In this document: piece by piece, positions 1 to 12,415 of the stretch
Numbering within the stretch: position 1 is the stretch's first letter
Layout of the letters: every line of letters starts with the position of its first letter
Origin: Larix kaempferi
Lineage: Eukaryota; Streptophyta; Pinopsida; Pinales; Pinaceae
Reading direction: 5' to 3'
DNA length: 64,000 nt
NCBI GenBank assembly: GCA_027924585.1
Contig: BSBM01000179.1
Location: 13,430,501 to 13,494,500 of the forward strand
Program-made: the position numbers and the translations under genes
Notes under the pieces: model-generated
The model's database searches: none
The model's input: only the letters and a program-made list of their open reading frames with translations
Told to the model about the DNA's origin: nothing

Positions 1-1208
1 CACCGATGTAACAATTTTCAATCTTTCCAGGAGTGCAATAAATGTTGATCGAAATGGTAGGGGAAATATTAGCCATATTCCCCTCCGCATAAATACCATG
101 CGAATCCAAAGGAGCCATAGGGTGACCAAATTTCTCGATAAGAGTCAACCGAAACTCCTCCTGCTCAATAAGGTCAAGGTTGGGAAGAAAATAAGATTGA
201 TGATGGAGATATTCCCAAGGCTTATCACTACGATTCATGGCCTCGATAATAACTTCATCCGAAGGCAAAGTACCTTCAAGGAAATCATGTGAGAAAGATG
301 AGTCGACTACCCATGTGGGAAGCATAATGAGATATTCTTCCTCTGTCTATGAAGAAGAGAGATCTAGATCTGCATTGGCTTGTTGAATATCCTGATAAGA
401 AATCTCAACTGCAGACAAGGGCATATCCATTCCAATGTGCGAAATGTCTCCAGGTGGGGAACTCGTGGAAGGTAGATTCCACAGATCACTAAAGTATGAT
501 GTCCGGAATGATATGTTATTCAATGAGGAAGGAGAACTATCGGAGATGGTTCTAATGAAGGATATTGGTGCAACAGAGTCGAAATATACCATCAAAGAGG
601 AATACAATCCTACACCAATATTCCCAATTTCCAGCTTAGAATTCTCAATTTGAGTAACTATAGTTCCTGGTGATGCCATGGGACTGGAACTAGTAAAATC
701 TAGTTGATCGATAGTCACAATATTTCCTTCGTGGGGAAAGCAGATGACTCTAAAAACAAAGGACATGATAGATCTCATAGCATAGATCCAATTCCGACCC
801 AGTAAAAGGTTGTAGTCAATGAGTGCATCAACCACCTCGACTTCTATAGGCACGAATTTCCCACCCAATTGGACCTCAAGGGAGGGGAGAATACCATGCG
901 GCCTGAATGAACCACCATCGAATGCAGTAAGCATGGTCATAGACTTCGACAATGGAGGAGAGCCAAGAGCCTTCCAACAAGATAAATACATTACTTAAGT
1001 GGAAGCACCTTCGTCAACCATAGTACGTTTAACAATCATTTGTAGGCACCTAACATGGACTTGAAAAGCCACATGATAGGGAAAGTGAGACTGAACATCA
1101 GTAGTGTCGAACTTGATAACATTTGGGCTACACTGATCCTCGACTCCCAGAGCACATAAAATGGCGTTCCTTTGTGAAGTACAAGCCTGGATAACCTCGA
1201 GAGCCGAC
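1..1208 (-). pseudogene. Protease and post-protease region of element A (decayed, truncated by window edge)
   Basis: Reading from 1208 downward, the translation aligns by eye with the retropepsin region of element H (53600-54650). It has a VDEGAS active-site motif near 1005-1020, the following CWKALGSP block, TAFDG, FRPHG and an LLG-W block. The Asp-Glu-Gly-Ala signature is the same in both copies, so it is probably normal for this family and not a mutation of DTGA. After the protease the frame continues as a poorly conserved region; a TLPSDE motif near 265-285 matches the same motif in H. The stretch 1-346 continues this coding trace but has no long clean ORF. The start of this part is the site where B inserted. 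Function: aspartic protease that would process gag. The copy is broken. Confidence 0.75.
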
Positions 1209-2090
1209 TCTCATGTCCCAAAATTTTGCATTGGGTCACAATGGCCTAAGCCCCTTGTCTATACTCTTGATAGTTTTCCAAATTGATGCTAAGGGTCAAA
1301 TAATTGCCAAGAATGAAGTCCAACTTAGTAATAATGTGAAATTAGATCCAAATGGACAAGGTGGGTCACATTAAGATAAATTCTCAATTCAAATTTTGCA
1401 ATATATGCATCCAAATGAACTATCATGGAGGAAAATTACTAGTGCCCTAGCTTGGGGGTGGAAGCTTTGGGATTTGAAATAAGGGGGATAATAAATGATG
1501 TTTGGACATTAGAATGGCATAAATATTTAATAAAGGATCTAAATAAATAAATATAAGGGGAAATCAAAGTGGAAATTAATCATGAAGACACATGGAGGAT
1601 GTGGGACCCACACAAGTTAGATTTTCTATGCCACATGGCATCCTCCTCTTGTCATTTCGAATCCATAAGAATCCCAACGTTATTGGGATGAGTTGGAAGT
1701 TTAGTATACTTGGCATGACTCAATTAAGGTTTAATTGGAGTGGAAGAGCAACTCCCATGGAAGAGGAAGAGGCATTTTGGAGCTAGTGGGACACTTGGAC
1801 TAGATTCCCTAGCTCTATGACAACATGATGAAGATGCTATGACACCTATGACACAAATCAGACCTAAATGATGAGATCTGACATATATGACATGTTAGGG
1901 CTAAAAATATCCTCCAAGAGGGCTCTCAAGGGAGTTAGGGAGGCCAAACAGACACCTATTCGAATTTGGTGGAGGAGGCTAGAATTGGAGGGACAAGTGG
2001 CACACATTGGAATATCTTCCCAACTTGAGTTGGCATGAATCTCTTGGAAGGAATTAGACCCATGGAGGACCTTAGAAGTTTATAAAATAC

Positions 2091-2099
2091 AATAAAAAG
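2091..2099 (+). promoter_or_regulatory. TATA-like box in the 5' LTR of B
   Basis: TATAAAATA lies 1.24 kb upstream of the LTR end, in a position suitable for the LTR promoter. The equivalent site in the 3' LTR (near 8870) has lost the motif (tttagagcagg). No transcription start can be confirmed. Confidence 0.4.
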
Positions 2100-2911
2100 G
2101 AAGGATGGTATCTTTTGATCATTTTCATAATTTTCCTTTGAGAAGAGAGCTAGTGGACTGCTACTCTACTTGCCTTAGCACCAATTTCGAGGGTGAAAGA
2201 TTTCCATCCTAGTTGGTAATTAGAAAGGCCATTAATACCTTTCATTTGGAGATTTAATGGAGTCTTTTGTTACAAGTTGAAGCTACAGGGCATCTCATGG
2301 TCACATCTCTTCCAGCTTGCTTCTACAACCATTCTTCTATTCCTTGGCATATTCTTGCTCCTTGAGGAAAGGCGTGCTTGTTGAGGTGATGAACTATTTG
2401 CGATAGCTATTGATGCCCCATATATTTGTAATATGATATATATACTCTTTTTATACTTCTTAGAATACTTTCAGGTCAAAACTCAAAGTTATTTGATGTA
2501 AAAATGTTAAACTATGAACAAATGGTGTCATTTCCCCAATACCTTGTTATTTGCACTTGAAGTGGAATCAAATTCGAATGGTTTAGTCAATTTATAATGT
2601 ATTAATGTTGTATTTAGTTCCATTAATATTATTAATAATTTTATTATTCATTATACAAGCATTTGGAGCAATATTCTTAAGTGTCATAACCATTTGTGAA
2701 GATTTACTATCATTCCCCCCTATGTCGAAACTAGTCTTTTTATATCTGATTTAAGAGAGTTGTAGAAGACTTAATAAACTGAATGGTGATGCACATGATA
2801 CTATGTTTATGTCCCATAGATATCCCCTACCTCTGTTCATAATTTAGAGAGGTTCCAATAGCATTTGGAGAGCCATTTCCACCATCTACCCCATGGGGAA
2901 TTGAACCCCTA

Positions 2912-3275
2912 ATTGCTAGTCAAATTCCCTACATTGGAAAGAATTAAAAGGAGAGTTGAAAAAGTATTTTTAAGACTCTAAGGAATCCATGAACCTAATA
3001 ATCATGTCCTAATACCATCCATACACCTTCTGTAACAATTTGGGACCATTTGGAGCTATTTGGAGATCAAGAAACCAATACTAGTGAAGAGAAATTGCTA
3101 GTCAAATACCCTACCTTGGCCAGAATCCTAAAGAGAGTTGCATAAGCCTTTTGAAGACTCTAAATCATCCATGAACCTCATAATAATTTCCTAATACCAT
3201 CCATATATCTTTTGTGACAATCTAGGAGAATTTGGAGCCATTTGGAGATCAAGAAACCAATACTAGTTAAGGGTC
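2912..3275 (+). repeat. Tandem duplication of about 182 bp inside the B LTR
   Basis: The segment starting attgctagtcaaat at 2912 recurs at 3094 with the same order of blocks (accatccat, atttggagatcaagaaacc). The same pair occurs in the 3' LTR around 9700-10050, so the duplication predates insertion of B. Confidence 0.75.
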
Positions 3276-3337
3276 GAACTAGTGGAAAAATTGAAAATTT
3301 CACCATTATAATAAAATTCAAAAGAGGGACATCACAG

Positions 3338-3350
3338 TGGTATCAGAGCA
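3338..3350 (+). other. Primer-binding site of B (initiator tRNA-Met)
   Basis: TGGTATCAGAGCA starts two bases after the 5' LTR end. It is complementary to the 3' end of plant initiator tRNA-Met, the commonest primer of plant LTR elements. Confidence 0.85.
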
Positions 3351-3402
3351 TGGTCCTTGCATCTATGAATTAATATCAAAAATTGAAAAATAATTTGTAG
3401 CC

Positions 3403-4518
3403 ATGTCTTACTATTATGATGACTCCTATGAGTACAATTCTTATGAGCAATATGCAGATGATTGTGAGCAATATGAAGCAGAATGTGAATGGTACGAGGA
3501 AGAGATGCCATCATGCAGCACTTCTTAAAATTTCATAAGGAAATAGGGTTATTCTTATGACTTTGAATATGATGAAGATGAGTGTGTCACACTACCCAAG
3601 GATAATCCCATGAATGAACTACAAATATTGAGAGAAACATGTAAAACCTTGCCCCAACAATATCAGACATATCTTGATTGGTATAAGGGAAATACAAAAA
3701 AGGCCCCTCCTTTCGAAGACTTTGATGATTGGGTGTTTGAAAATAGGCCCAAAAATTAAGATGTGCAGTTAGTGAAGAAAGGTTTATGCCATTCTTGTAA
3801 AATACCTTGGAGAGAAAATCATATGTGTGTGAGTGAAAAGAGCAATGAAATATATGAAGCTTCAGGGAATGCATGTATGTCCTACTTGAGGAGAGTTCCT
3901 GGGATTTCTTCAAAAAGAGATTCCAAATATATTGATCTTAAGGAAACCAAGGGTAAAAATGCATCAACTTACTTGAAGGAGCAAAAGGAAGAGACACATT
4001 ATACCTTGGACATGAATCAAAGAGCATCTATTGATGGATGCTTAAACTATGAAGGAGTACCTACTGACGGGTGATCACACCTCTATGTTGGTGATATAGA
4101 GATAAATTTTGAAAGTGTTGCTGCAAGCCAAACTTCCATTAAGCATGAAAAAAAGGACCTTGTAGCAGTTGAAGAAGAAACAAGATCAAATTCCCCATCA
4201 CCACTTGAGCTTCATGAAGTTGGTCCAAGTAAGAAGGAAGAAGATGAGGAGGTTCATTTGCAAGAGCCTCTTTTTCTTCAAGGGTCATTAAAGATGAATG
4301 AAAATAAGATACAAGACACCCTTAGCATGCTCCATGACACTCAAGCATTAGTGTCAAATTCTTGTTGGAAGGTTTCTTCATTGAAGGATCCATCCTTCCT
4401 TGAAGACATGGAGAAGATTCAAAGAGCAATGTGCAACATCAAAGGTAATTTCATGTCTTTGCTTTTGATAGAAACAATTTGGTTCAGTTTAATGAACTGT
4501 TACATGATGCATAGTTAA
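3403..4518 (+). pseudogene. Gag-like pseudogene of element B
   Basis: One frame stays mostly open from 3403 to 4518, interrupted by in-frame stops near 3526, 3547, 3758 and 4072. The N-terminal part is rich in Tyr, Glu and Asp. Around 3785-3830 there is a zinc-knuckle-like segment, CHSCKIPWRENHMC, which resembles the Cys-Cys-His-Cys knuckle of some Ty3/gypsy gag proteins but with altered spacing. The rest is acidic and not recognisable. The location just after the primer-binding site fits gag. The assignment rests on position and the knuckle alone; no capsid motif was recognised. Confidence 0.5.
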
Positions 4519-4616
4519 AGAATGATGAGGATATTCATAAACTCAAAATTCAAAATGAGCAACTTCTTGAAAGGTTCCAATATACTTTTTCTTCCTCCTA
4601 TGTTTCAAATTTTCAG

Positions 4617-7141
4617 ATGGTAGATTGCATGGAGGATTCTCATGACATAGCATATCATGAGAAACATGGAAATTTTCATGTTCTTGATGTGTTTGAAGAT
4701 GATCTTGATGAGATCCAAGCACTTTATGTGGTGGAAGAGGAACTTGAGTTTCCTCTTGGAAATGGTTACACATTTTTTAAAGAAGTTGATTCCACTACCT
4801 TGGAACCAACCTATGAGGAAATTTTTGCACTTTTGAGGGAGGTGCATGATCCTACAATTATGGAGCATTCACATGAGGACACTTCTGCACTTTCTGATCA
4901 TTTGGGTGAGTTGTTTCATTCTCCTACATCCTACACTTCCATATTTTGCAGCATTCATCCTAATGAAGTATGGGTGAAAGGTTTATTTTTTATGGTGCCG
5001 CATGAGGAGCATGAAATTCCTATCTCTCCTTTATATGATGACATTATTAGAGCCATTTCATATTTACATTTGCGGCAGCATTCCTTGTTAACTTATGATG
5101 AAACACATCTACATGGATGTACTTATGATGTTCACTTGAGTCACTTGAAGACTCATGATTTCCCTTGCTCCTTGCTTAGTTCAATTGATATTGGAGGAAC
5201 TTCATCCATGTAGTGTCCCCCTCCTACCATACAGCATGATAGAGAGGACATGGTGCTCAATCAGGGCAATTAGCCCTATGTTTATTAAAATCGAACTCAT
5301 TGATACAAAGACATGTATATGTGCATGCTAACACAAACGAAGATTAAATAGATCCGATTGTTATCTAACATACATTCAACATTCTGTGACAGTCATTAAA
5401 TAGAGACCTTTGCAGAATTATATAAAATCATATGGAAATGCATAAACATTTGAATACACAGCGGAAGTAAACTCATTAGCACATCCATAATACATTCCAG
5501 CTATTCATCAAAGGAACGATTGCCAAGTTAAATACACAAGAGAATACTCATCTTATACAAAAGTAGTCCCACACAACTGGCTATGCAACTGCAACGTTCT
5601 ACCCAACCGTAGGCCAGTGTGCTCCTCAATCTCTCAGCACCACTGCCACCCCCGAGCTGGGAATGATCTCTACAAGGAACCAGGGAACAGCATACTCACA
5701 CATAGCCAAGCATACACCAAGATGAGCCAAGCCCATCTACAATTGGGTTTATCAGGCTGCTAGGAGATGGAAAGGAAGAGTTGCTAAGCTAGTGAACTCC
5801 AGCATAGAGTCAGGGATAACCTTGCAAGATCTATCTAGCTTGGCACCCACAATACCTACACACCCAGCACAAGGAAGTATTCTTTTCACTGCTGTACAGT
5901 CCCTCAAGCCATACCTTCCCTATCTAGTGCTCTCAGGGTATGCATAGAAGAGTAACCAAAGCCCTCTTGATCTTCTTGAGAGGTTGTCTCCCCCACTAGG
6001 TTTATCAAGCCACTTCTGTCCACTACCACTCCAAAACTTCAACTCATAGGTTCAACCCAAAAATGAGGATGCACACAACAGCAGAACACAATTATGGGGC
6101 AGGATAAAACGTTTTTACAGTGAGATGCATGAGATGGGGTTTCAGCTAACTCAGAAAAATGTGGGAACCCACAAAAACGAAAATGAGAAGTTGGGGAACA
6201 ACCCTGGGAAGCTAAATCCATTTTTAGTAACACGTCCAGGGTCAATTCGGGGCAAAAACGACCTCCCTCCTAGTCCCCAACTCGTGGCCTTCCTCTCCCA
6301 ACTGTTATACAAGGCAAAAACGACTTCTAGGCATGGAAAAATGCAGGATTTAGATGAAAAACGTATATGGAAAGACCCAGCTAACTCCCCCTGCGTGAAT
6401 CCGTGAAGACTGCCCATTCAGAATGGCTTTGGGCACCATTTCGTGGGTGATTTCTTGCCCAAGGAGACAAAACACAAATTTCCAGGTTGATGGCTTGCCC
6501 ATGCACGAAATTGGCTGCCATACTTCTTCATTTCCAACGCATTAACTGCCTTTACCAATTTCTTGGAAGAATTAAATGATTGGGGTGCATGAGACAAAAT
6601 GGGTAGTTGGTGGTTTATGGGTTTCCCCATTGACACATGGATTAATACCATTGGCTCAAGGGTTTGAATAATTCCCCCCCCTTTTTCCTTGTAGAGTCAT
6701 GCCCCATCTCTTTTGTTGCATTGCATAGCCGGTTGTGGGTTTTTCCATTAAAATTCGTATTTACATGGTGTCTTATTTACATTGTGCCCATCTCGCACAA
6801 GAACCATAGGCATCTATTTTTAATTGCCGATACATAAAATACTAAATCAATGGTGGGTCCTTGGCCTTGAGCTCCTCACCATGATTAAATTACAATATTT
6901 ACATCATTTACGATTTAATACAAAGGGGGTCAAAATGGGGACATTACAATCCATTACTTGGTTGAAGAGATATATGATTGGAGAAAATTCCTATTGGCAA
7001 CAACATCCTTTGTTATTTCTTGATTATACACATGTTCAGGGATGCACAAATTCTACTTATGTGAGCCCCTTGAAGGCTTATTATTTTCTTTGCTCCCTAG
7101 TTGGTTCAGATTTTAGTGGAGGTTCTTCATTCACTTCTTAG
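4617..7141 (+). pseudogene. Unknown ORF of element B, split by solo LTR C
   Basis: An open frame runs from 4617 to 5208, is interrupted by the solo LTR at 5209-6948 plus its duplicated target, and resumes in phase at 6954, ending at a stop near 7139-7141. The protein is acidic (many Glu, Asp and His) and I do not recognise it. Its last part contains two related copies of a module of about 45 residues, one on each side of the LTR: both have the pattern QH-LL-----TH--GCT, then LK, then CSL, then GG-S. It lies one frame away from the gag-like frame upstream. It could be the C-terminal part of a long gag or an extra ORF; no catalytic motif is visible. Confidence 0.5.
5209..6948 (-). repeat. Element C: solo LTR related to the element E LTR family
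   Basis: A 1740-bp sequence starting TGTAGTGTCCCCC and ending GGGGACATTACA is flanked by the perfect 5-bp repeat atcca (5204-5208 and 6949-6953). No internal region or second LTR is present. Blocks such as cacccccgagctggg, actggctatg and caaccgtag are shared with the 1581-bp LTRs of element E in the same orientation, so it is a diverged relative. Origin by recombination between two LTRs of a full element is the standard explanation. It splits a reading frame of element B. Confidence 0.9.
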
Positions 7142-7993
7142 ATGAAAGAAAACATAGCGGATTATTTTGATGCATCTTACATCCTTTTGGAGCAGAATTA
7201 TAGGACATGAGATCCTCACCTATGTCATTGGATCAAATATGGTTGGTCAATTGAAGCTTGTATGCACTTGGAAAATGGTGGTCTACTTACTTGGAGGTAT
7301 AAGCACTTTCATGATTCTTTGATGAGACACCTCCTTGATGTACATTTTTATTCTGTTGTTATGTCCTTTGATGATATATATTTTGTACTCATGATGTTTG
7401 GAATAATGCATACAAGAAAATGGGATCCAAGAATTCTGTTTCTTGATGGTATGGGTTGGAGAGCACTCTTAATCGTTGGAGTGCAATACAAGCAATGGGA
7501 CCCTGGGATAATTTTTAGTCCCATTGACTTCAATTTTTTAGGGAAACAAGCAATATGGGATATGGATTCCCCACTTAATAAAGTGATTTTAATCAGAGTA
7601 GTGCAACATCAAGTATGGTGGTTCCTCTCTAAAATATTCATGGGATCTCAAAGACTGAATGTTGGGAAACTCAGTGGCAACTTCAAGAATTACAGAGCTA
7701 TCAGATGGGGTTTCCAAAAAATGAAAGAGGTAAAGATTACTTGTGAAAATATGGTTCTAATGGATTTAATTAACAATTTGGTGTTTAGTGGTGATGTTAC
7801 AGGGGATATCAAAATGAAAAATAAAATCCACATCTCCTTGCTTTTGGAAACACACAATTGTAGTGCATGGGTGGCTCTCCTCAAGGTTCTAGAAGAGAAG
7901 ATTTGGGAAGAAAATTTTTCAAAAGAAAGAAGGTTCTTCCACATACATGTGTTGAAATTGCTTGAGGACAAGCAATATTGGGAAGGGAGGATT
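7142..7993 (+). other. 3' internal region of B with a 240-codon open frame and polypurine tract
   Basis: A frame is open from 7262 into the 3' LTR. Its translation is basic and aromatic-rich, with two spaced WDP-I motifs (near 7425 and 7500). No known domain is recognised, and base composition is like the surroundings. The end, gggaagggagg at 7980-7990, directly before the LTR, is the likely polypurine tract for plus-strand priming. Whether the frame is translated is unknown. Confidence 0.45.
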
Positions 7994-10115
7994 TGTCATG
8001 TCCCAAAATTTTGCATTGGGTCACAATGACCTAAACCCCTTGGCCATACTCACGATAGTTTGTCAAATTGATGCTAAGGGTCAAATAATTGCCAAGAATG
8101 AAGTCCAAGTTAGTAATAATGTGAAATTAGATCCAAATGGACAAGCTGGGTCACATTAGGCGAAATTACCAATTCAAATTTTGTAATATACCCATCCAAA
8201 TGAACTGTCATGGAGGAAAATTACTAGTTCCCTAGGTTGAGGGTTGAAGTTTTGGGATTTGAAATAAGGGGGCTAATAAATGATGTTTGGACATTATAAT
8301 GGAAAAAATATTTATTAAAGTAGATAAATAAATAAATACAAGGGAAATCAAACTAGCAATTGACCATGAAGACACATGGAGGATGTGGGACCCACACAAG
8401 CTAGATTTTATATGCCACATGGAATCCTCCTCTTGTCATTTCGAATCCATAAGAATCCCAACATTATTGGGATGAGTTGGAAGGTAAATATACTTGGCAT
8501 GACTCAATTAAGGTAAAATTGGAGTGGAAGAGTAACTCCCATGGAAGAGGAAGATGCATTTTGGAGCTAGTGGGACACTTGGACTAGATTCCCTAGCTCT
8601 ATGACAACAATGATGAAGATGCTATAACACCTATGACACAAATCAGACCTGAATGTTGGAATCTGACATATATGACATGTCAGGGATAAAAATAGCCTCC
8701 AAGAGGGCACTCAAGGGAGTTAGGGAAGCCAAAGAGACACCTATTCGAATTTGGTGGAGGAGGAGGCTAGAATTGGATGGACAAGTGGAACACATTGGAA
8801 TCTCTTCCCAACTTGAGTTGGAATGAATATCTTGGAAGGAATTCAACCCATGGAGTACCTTAGAAGTTTAGAGCAGGAAATAACAAATAAGGATGGTAGC
8901 TTTTAATTATTTTCATAATTTTCCTTTGAGAAGAGAGCTAGTGGCATGCTACTCTACTTGCCTTAGCACCAATTTCGAGGGTGAAAGATTCCCATCTTGG
9001 TTTTTAATTGGAAAGGCCATTAAGACCTTTCATTTGGAGATTTAATGGATTATTTTGTTACATGTTGAAGCAATAGGGAAGCTCATGGTCAAATCTGTTT
9101 CATCTTGCTTCTATAAGCATTCTTCTATTCCTTGGCATATTCTTGCTCCTTGAGGAGAGGCGCACTTGTTGAGGTGATGAACTGTTTGGGATAGCTCTTG
9201 AGGCCCCATATATTTGCAATATGATATATATACTCTATTTATACTGCTCAGAATACTTTCAGGTTGAAACTCAAAGATATTTGATGTAAAAATGCTAAAC
9301 TATGAACAAATGGTGTCATTTCCCCAATACCTTGTTATTTGCACTTGAAGTGGTATAAAATTTGAATGGTTCAGTCAATGTTTGATGAATTAATGTTGTA
9401 TGGATTTTCCTTAATATGATGAATAAGTTTCATATTCATTATACAAGAATTTGGAGCAATATTCTTAAGTGGCATAACCATTTGTGAAGATTTACTATCA
9501 TTCTCCCCCAATGTCAAAACTAGTCTTTTTATATCTGATTTAAGAGGGTTGTAGTAGAATTAATAAACTGAATGGTGATGCATATGAGACTATATTTATT
9601 CCACATAGATATCCCCTACCTCTGTTCAGAATTGCGAGAGGTTCCAATAGCATTTGGAGAGCCATTTCTAGCATCTACCCCACGGGGAATTGAACCCCTA
9701 ATTGCTAGTCAAATTACCTACATTGGCCAGAATTCAAAGGAAAGATTTAGAATCCTTTTGAAGGCTCTAGGGAATCCATGAACCTAATAATCATGTACTA
9801 ATACCATCCATATACCTTCTGTAACAATTTGGGAGCATTTGGAGCTATTTGGAGATCAAGAAACTAGTACTAGTTAAGAGAAATTGCTAGTCAAATCCCC
9901 TACCTTGGTCAGAATCCTAAGGAGAGTTGAAGAAGAATTTTGAAGAATCTAAATCATCGATGAAACTCATAATAATTTCCTAATACCATCCATATACCTT
10001 ATGTGACAATTTTGGAGCATTTGGAGATCAAGAAACCAATACTAGTCAAGGGTCGAGCTAGTGGAAAAATTGAAAATTTCACCATTTTAATAAATTTCTA
10101 AAAAAGGAAATTAAA
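7994..10115 (+). repeat. 3' LTR of element B
   Basis: The second copy of the 2.1-kb terminal repeat begins TGTCATGTCCC. It aligns end to end with 1209-3336. Its terminal CA has decayed to AA; the next bases, atgac, form the likely degenerate target duplication before element A resumes. Confidence 0.85.
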
Positions 10116-12415
10116 ATGACATGGCACACAAATTTTGGCCCAGATATTCAAAAATTGAGTAGTTATGGGAGGCTCGGGCATTGTGATTGTGCGTCGAGCG
10201 CTTGGGAACACCTTTCGGTATCCGTGGAATAGAGTTAGGCTTCTTGATAAGCAAAGGAGAATCAGGTGGAGGGGGCTCATTCTCCAAAGACGGTTGTGGT
10301 GCTCCATAATCACGTGAGTGAGTAGAAACACTAAGCTCATATTTAACAATGTTAACACATCCAAAGTCGTCGGCATGGGTAGAGGACATCGAAGTTTCAT
10401 TAGTCCCATTACCAGCGACAGAAGCACTCGAAGCCATATTTTGATTGTGACAAAGGGGATCGTTTAGCACAGTTGGGCTCTGTGTAAGGTGCTTCAATGC
10501 TTCCTCGATACGAGCACACAAGTGTGTAATGTGATATTCCAAGCAAATCTTACAAGGAAACTTCACTTTACGTCTAGGTTTGCGGTCCCCACCAGCATTT
10601 CTGCCATCCCGAGGAGGGTTAGCGTTTTCTTTCGTAGGGTTATTTCTATTGTTCCCATTATTTACACCTTTATGGTTATTTATCCCCTTCTTGTTCCCAC
10701 CAAGTTGTTGGTTATCAGATGGATTGTATAGAGTGAACATCAGACGACTGGGTGGAAATGGACGAGGTGTGAGCCTATCGAGGGGTAGATTGGTTAATAG
10801 ATAGATTGTGCATCTGATTCATAAGCAAATATACATGACGAGTAATTGTGGAACCAACGATTCCATCAGCATGTGGTCCATGAACAGGCTTGGGTTCATG
10901 TTGTGATTGTGGTGCATCAGGTATAATGTCATACAAGATTCCAAACTGAGCATAGACTAGGTCTAGCTGCTGGGATTTAAAAATGGCTTGTTCCTCAATC
11001 ATAATACTAGACAATGAGACATCCTTTGAAAGGTAAGGGAGAAAAGACTTGAGGAACTATTCCAATAGGAATTCTGGAGGAATGTTGGATTTCACCAACC
11101 TATTCCATTGACACCACTCTTGAATGTGATCAGAGATGTGGATGGCTTTATTGTGACGGAACGTGGATAAAATCTCGGTACCAGTATCGTAGCAAACCGA
11201 TAATGGAAAGTGATCCAGAAAGACCAAATCCAAGTCATTGAAACTCCTATATGTTCCCCTAGGAAACTCGACATACAATTTCACAGCTTACCCTATAAGG
11301 GTGCGTTGAAACAACCTCAAACAAATAGAGTCGCGGTTCAAGGAATTCGAGGAGCACCATAAATGGAAAGTGGTGACGTGATCACCTGTATCCTCACCCT
11401 TATTCCCTTCAAAATTCAGAACATCGGAAGGGATCTTGGTGGGGATTGGGGGCCATGTATAGTCATGACACACCGGATCATTCATGAGCTTCGAAAGATT
11501 AGGTAGATTTAACCTAGCAAGAAATGGGAGCTGTGGCTGCGAAGCTTGATTATTAGCTCCCAAAAGAGATTGGCCTTGAGAACTTGAAGGTGGGACTATG
11601 TACATCGAATTCAATGCCTGAGGCGCCGATGAAATCTAATAGAAACCATGACCATAAAGATGATAACCTCCTCCAAACTGACTCATATGAGGATACACAG
11701 GCATATGCATGGAGTAGGCTCCATAAAGGGGATTGGAATAAGGGCCAAAACCAAGTGAATAATTATAAAAGTTACCTCCAAGAGTATGGGGTATATAACC
11801 ACTTGTCGTGGAAGGAGCAACCGATTGAGGGCCATAAGAAAATGGTATGTTCCCACTCCCGGGATCCGAGGTATTAGGAGGAAGATTCAGAATCATATAA
11901 GCATTCGTGGGCACATGCATATGTATATAGGCATGAGGGTTAAAGGATGGAATATCAGTTGTATATTCGATGCCTATCATGAAACCTCCATTAGAAAAAG
12001 GATTCACACTAACACTAGGGGTTTTCAAAGGAGGTGGCCCTCCTCCAACATTCGGAGAAGATGGAGGGATGTGACCACTCCCAAACTGATATGCAGTATA
12101 AGGGGGTGTAGTGCCCCCAAACCCAAAGATAGAGCTAGCATGACTACCAGACATGGTGGAGGTAGTAGTCAACATAAAACCAACCGAGCATACCCAAAGA
12201 AAAAGGGTATGAGATCGTAGAGATGGATGTAGAACCAAAACCTGACATGCCCAAGGATGAATAGTATAAATAACGTGATGGCCATGTATCATAAAATGGG
12301 TTCGTACTAGTGGGATTGGATTCCCCAAACCTAGGAGGAGTGTTGTGTGATGGACCTCCCCCTCATCTAGTCCTTGGAGTGTACGAACAAGGAGGGGAGT
12401 TTCTCTTTGTGCCAC
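10116..12415 (-). pseudogene. Gag of element A (decayed)
   Basis: Read downward from 12415, the translation matches the gag of element H. It has a Gly/Pro/Tyr-rich N-terminal part (12415-11640), then a capsid-like region (11614-11060) containing LPFLARLNLPNLSKL, DHVTTFHLWCSSNSL and SDHIQEW blocks, then QQLDLVYAQ and DIIPDAP. A knuckle with spacing CX2CX3HX4C follows near 10540-10500. In-frame stops occur at about 11636, 11288, 11057 and 10775, and there is a frameshift between 10775 and 10740. The frame ends in the CAMS block, where element B inserted; the matching continuation is at 1208. This would be the structural capsid/nucleocapsid polyprotein; this copy cannot make it. Confidence 0.8.

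Larger units (their letters stand above)
1209..3336 (+). repeat. 5' LTR of element B
   Basis: A 2128-bp terminal repeat matching 7994-10115 throughout, with about 8% mismatch by eye over the first 200 bp. The right end, ...GACATCACA, is followed at once by the initiator-Met primer site. It contains a TATA-like box near 2091 and an internal tandem duplication of about 182 bp near its 3' end. Confidence 0.85.
1209..10115 (+). mobile_element. Element B: old LTR retrotransposon without recognisable pol, inserted in element A
   Basis: Two direct repeats of about 2.12 kb (1209-3336 and 7994-10115) flank a 4.66-kb interior. A primer-binding site complementary to initiator tRNA-Met follows the left repeat, and a purine-rich tract precedes the right one. 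The LTRs begin TGTCATG (TCTCATG in the left copy). Flanks are ccgac on the left and atgac on the right, an imperfect 5-bp duplication sharing GAC. Removing B rejoins the gag-protease frame of element A, which fixes the boundaries well. The interior, minus the solo LTR at 5209-6948, has a gag-like zinc knuckle and unknown acidic coding sequence but no protease, RT, RNase H or integrase motif. This suggests a non-autonomous element. LTR divergence of roughly 8% marks it as old. Confidence 0.85.
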
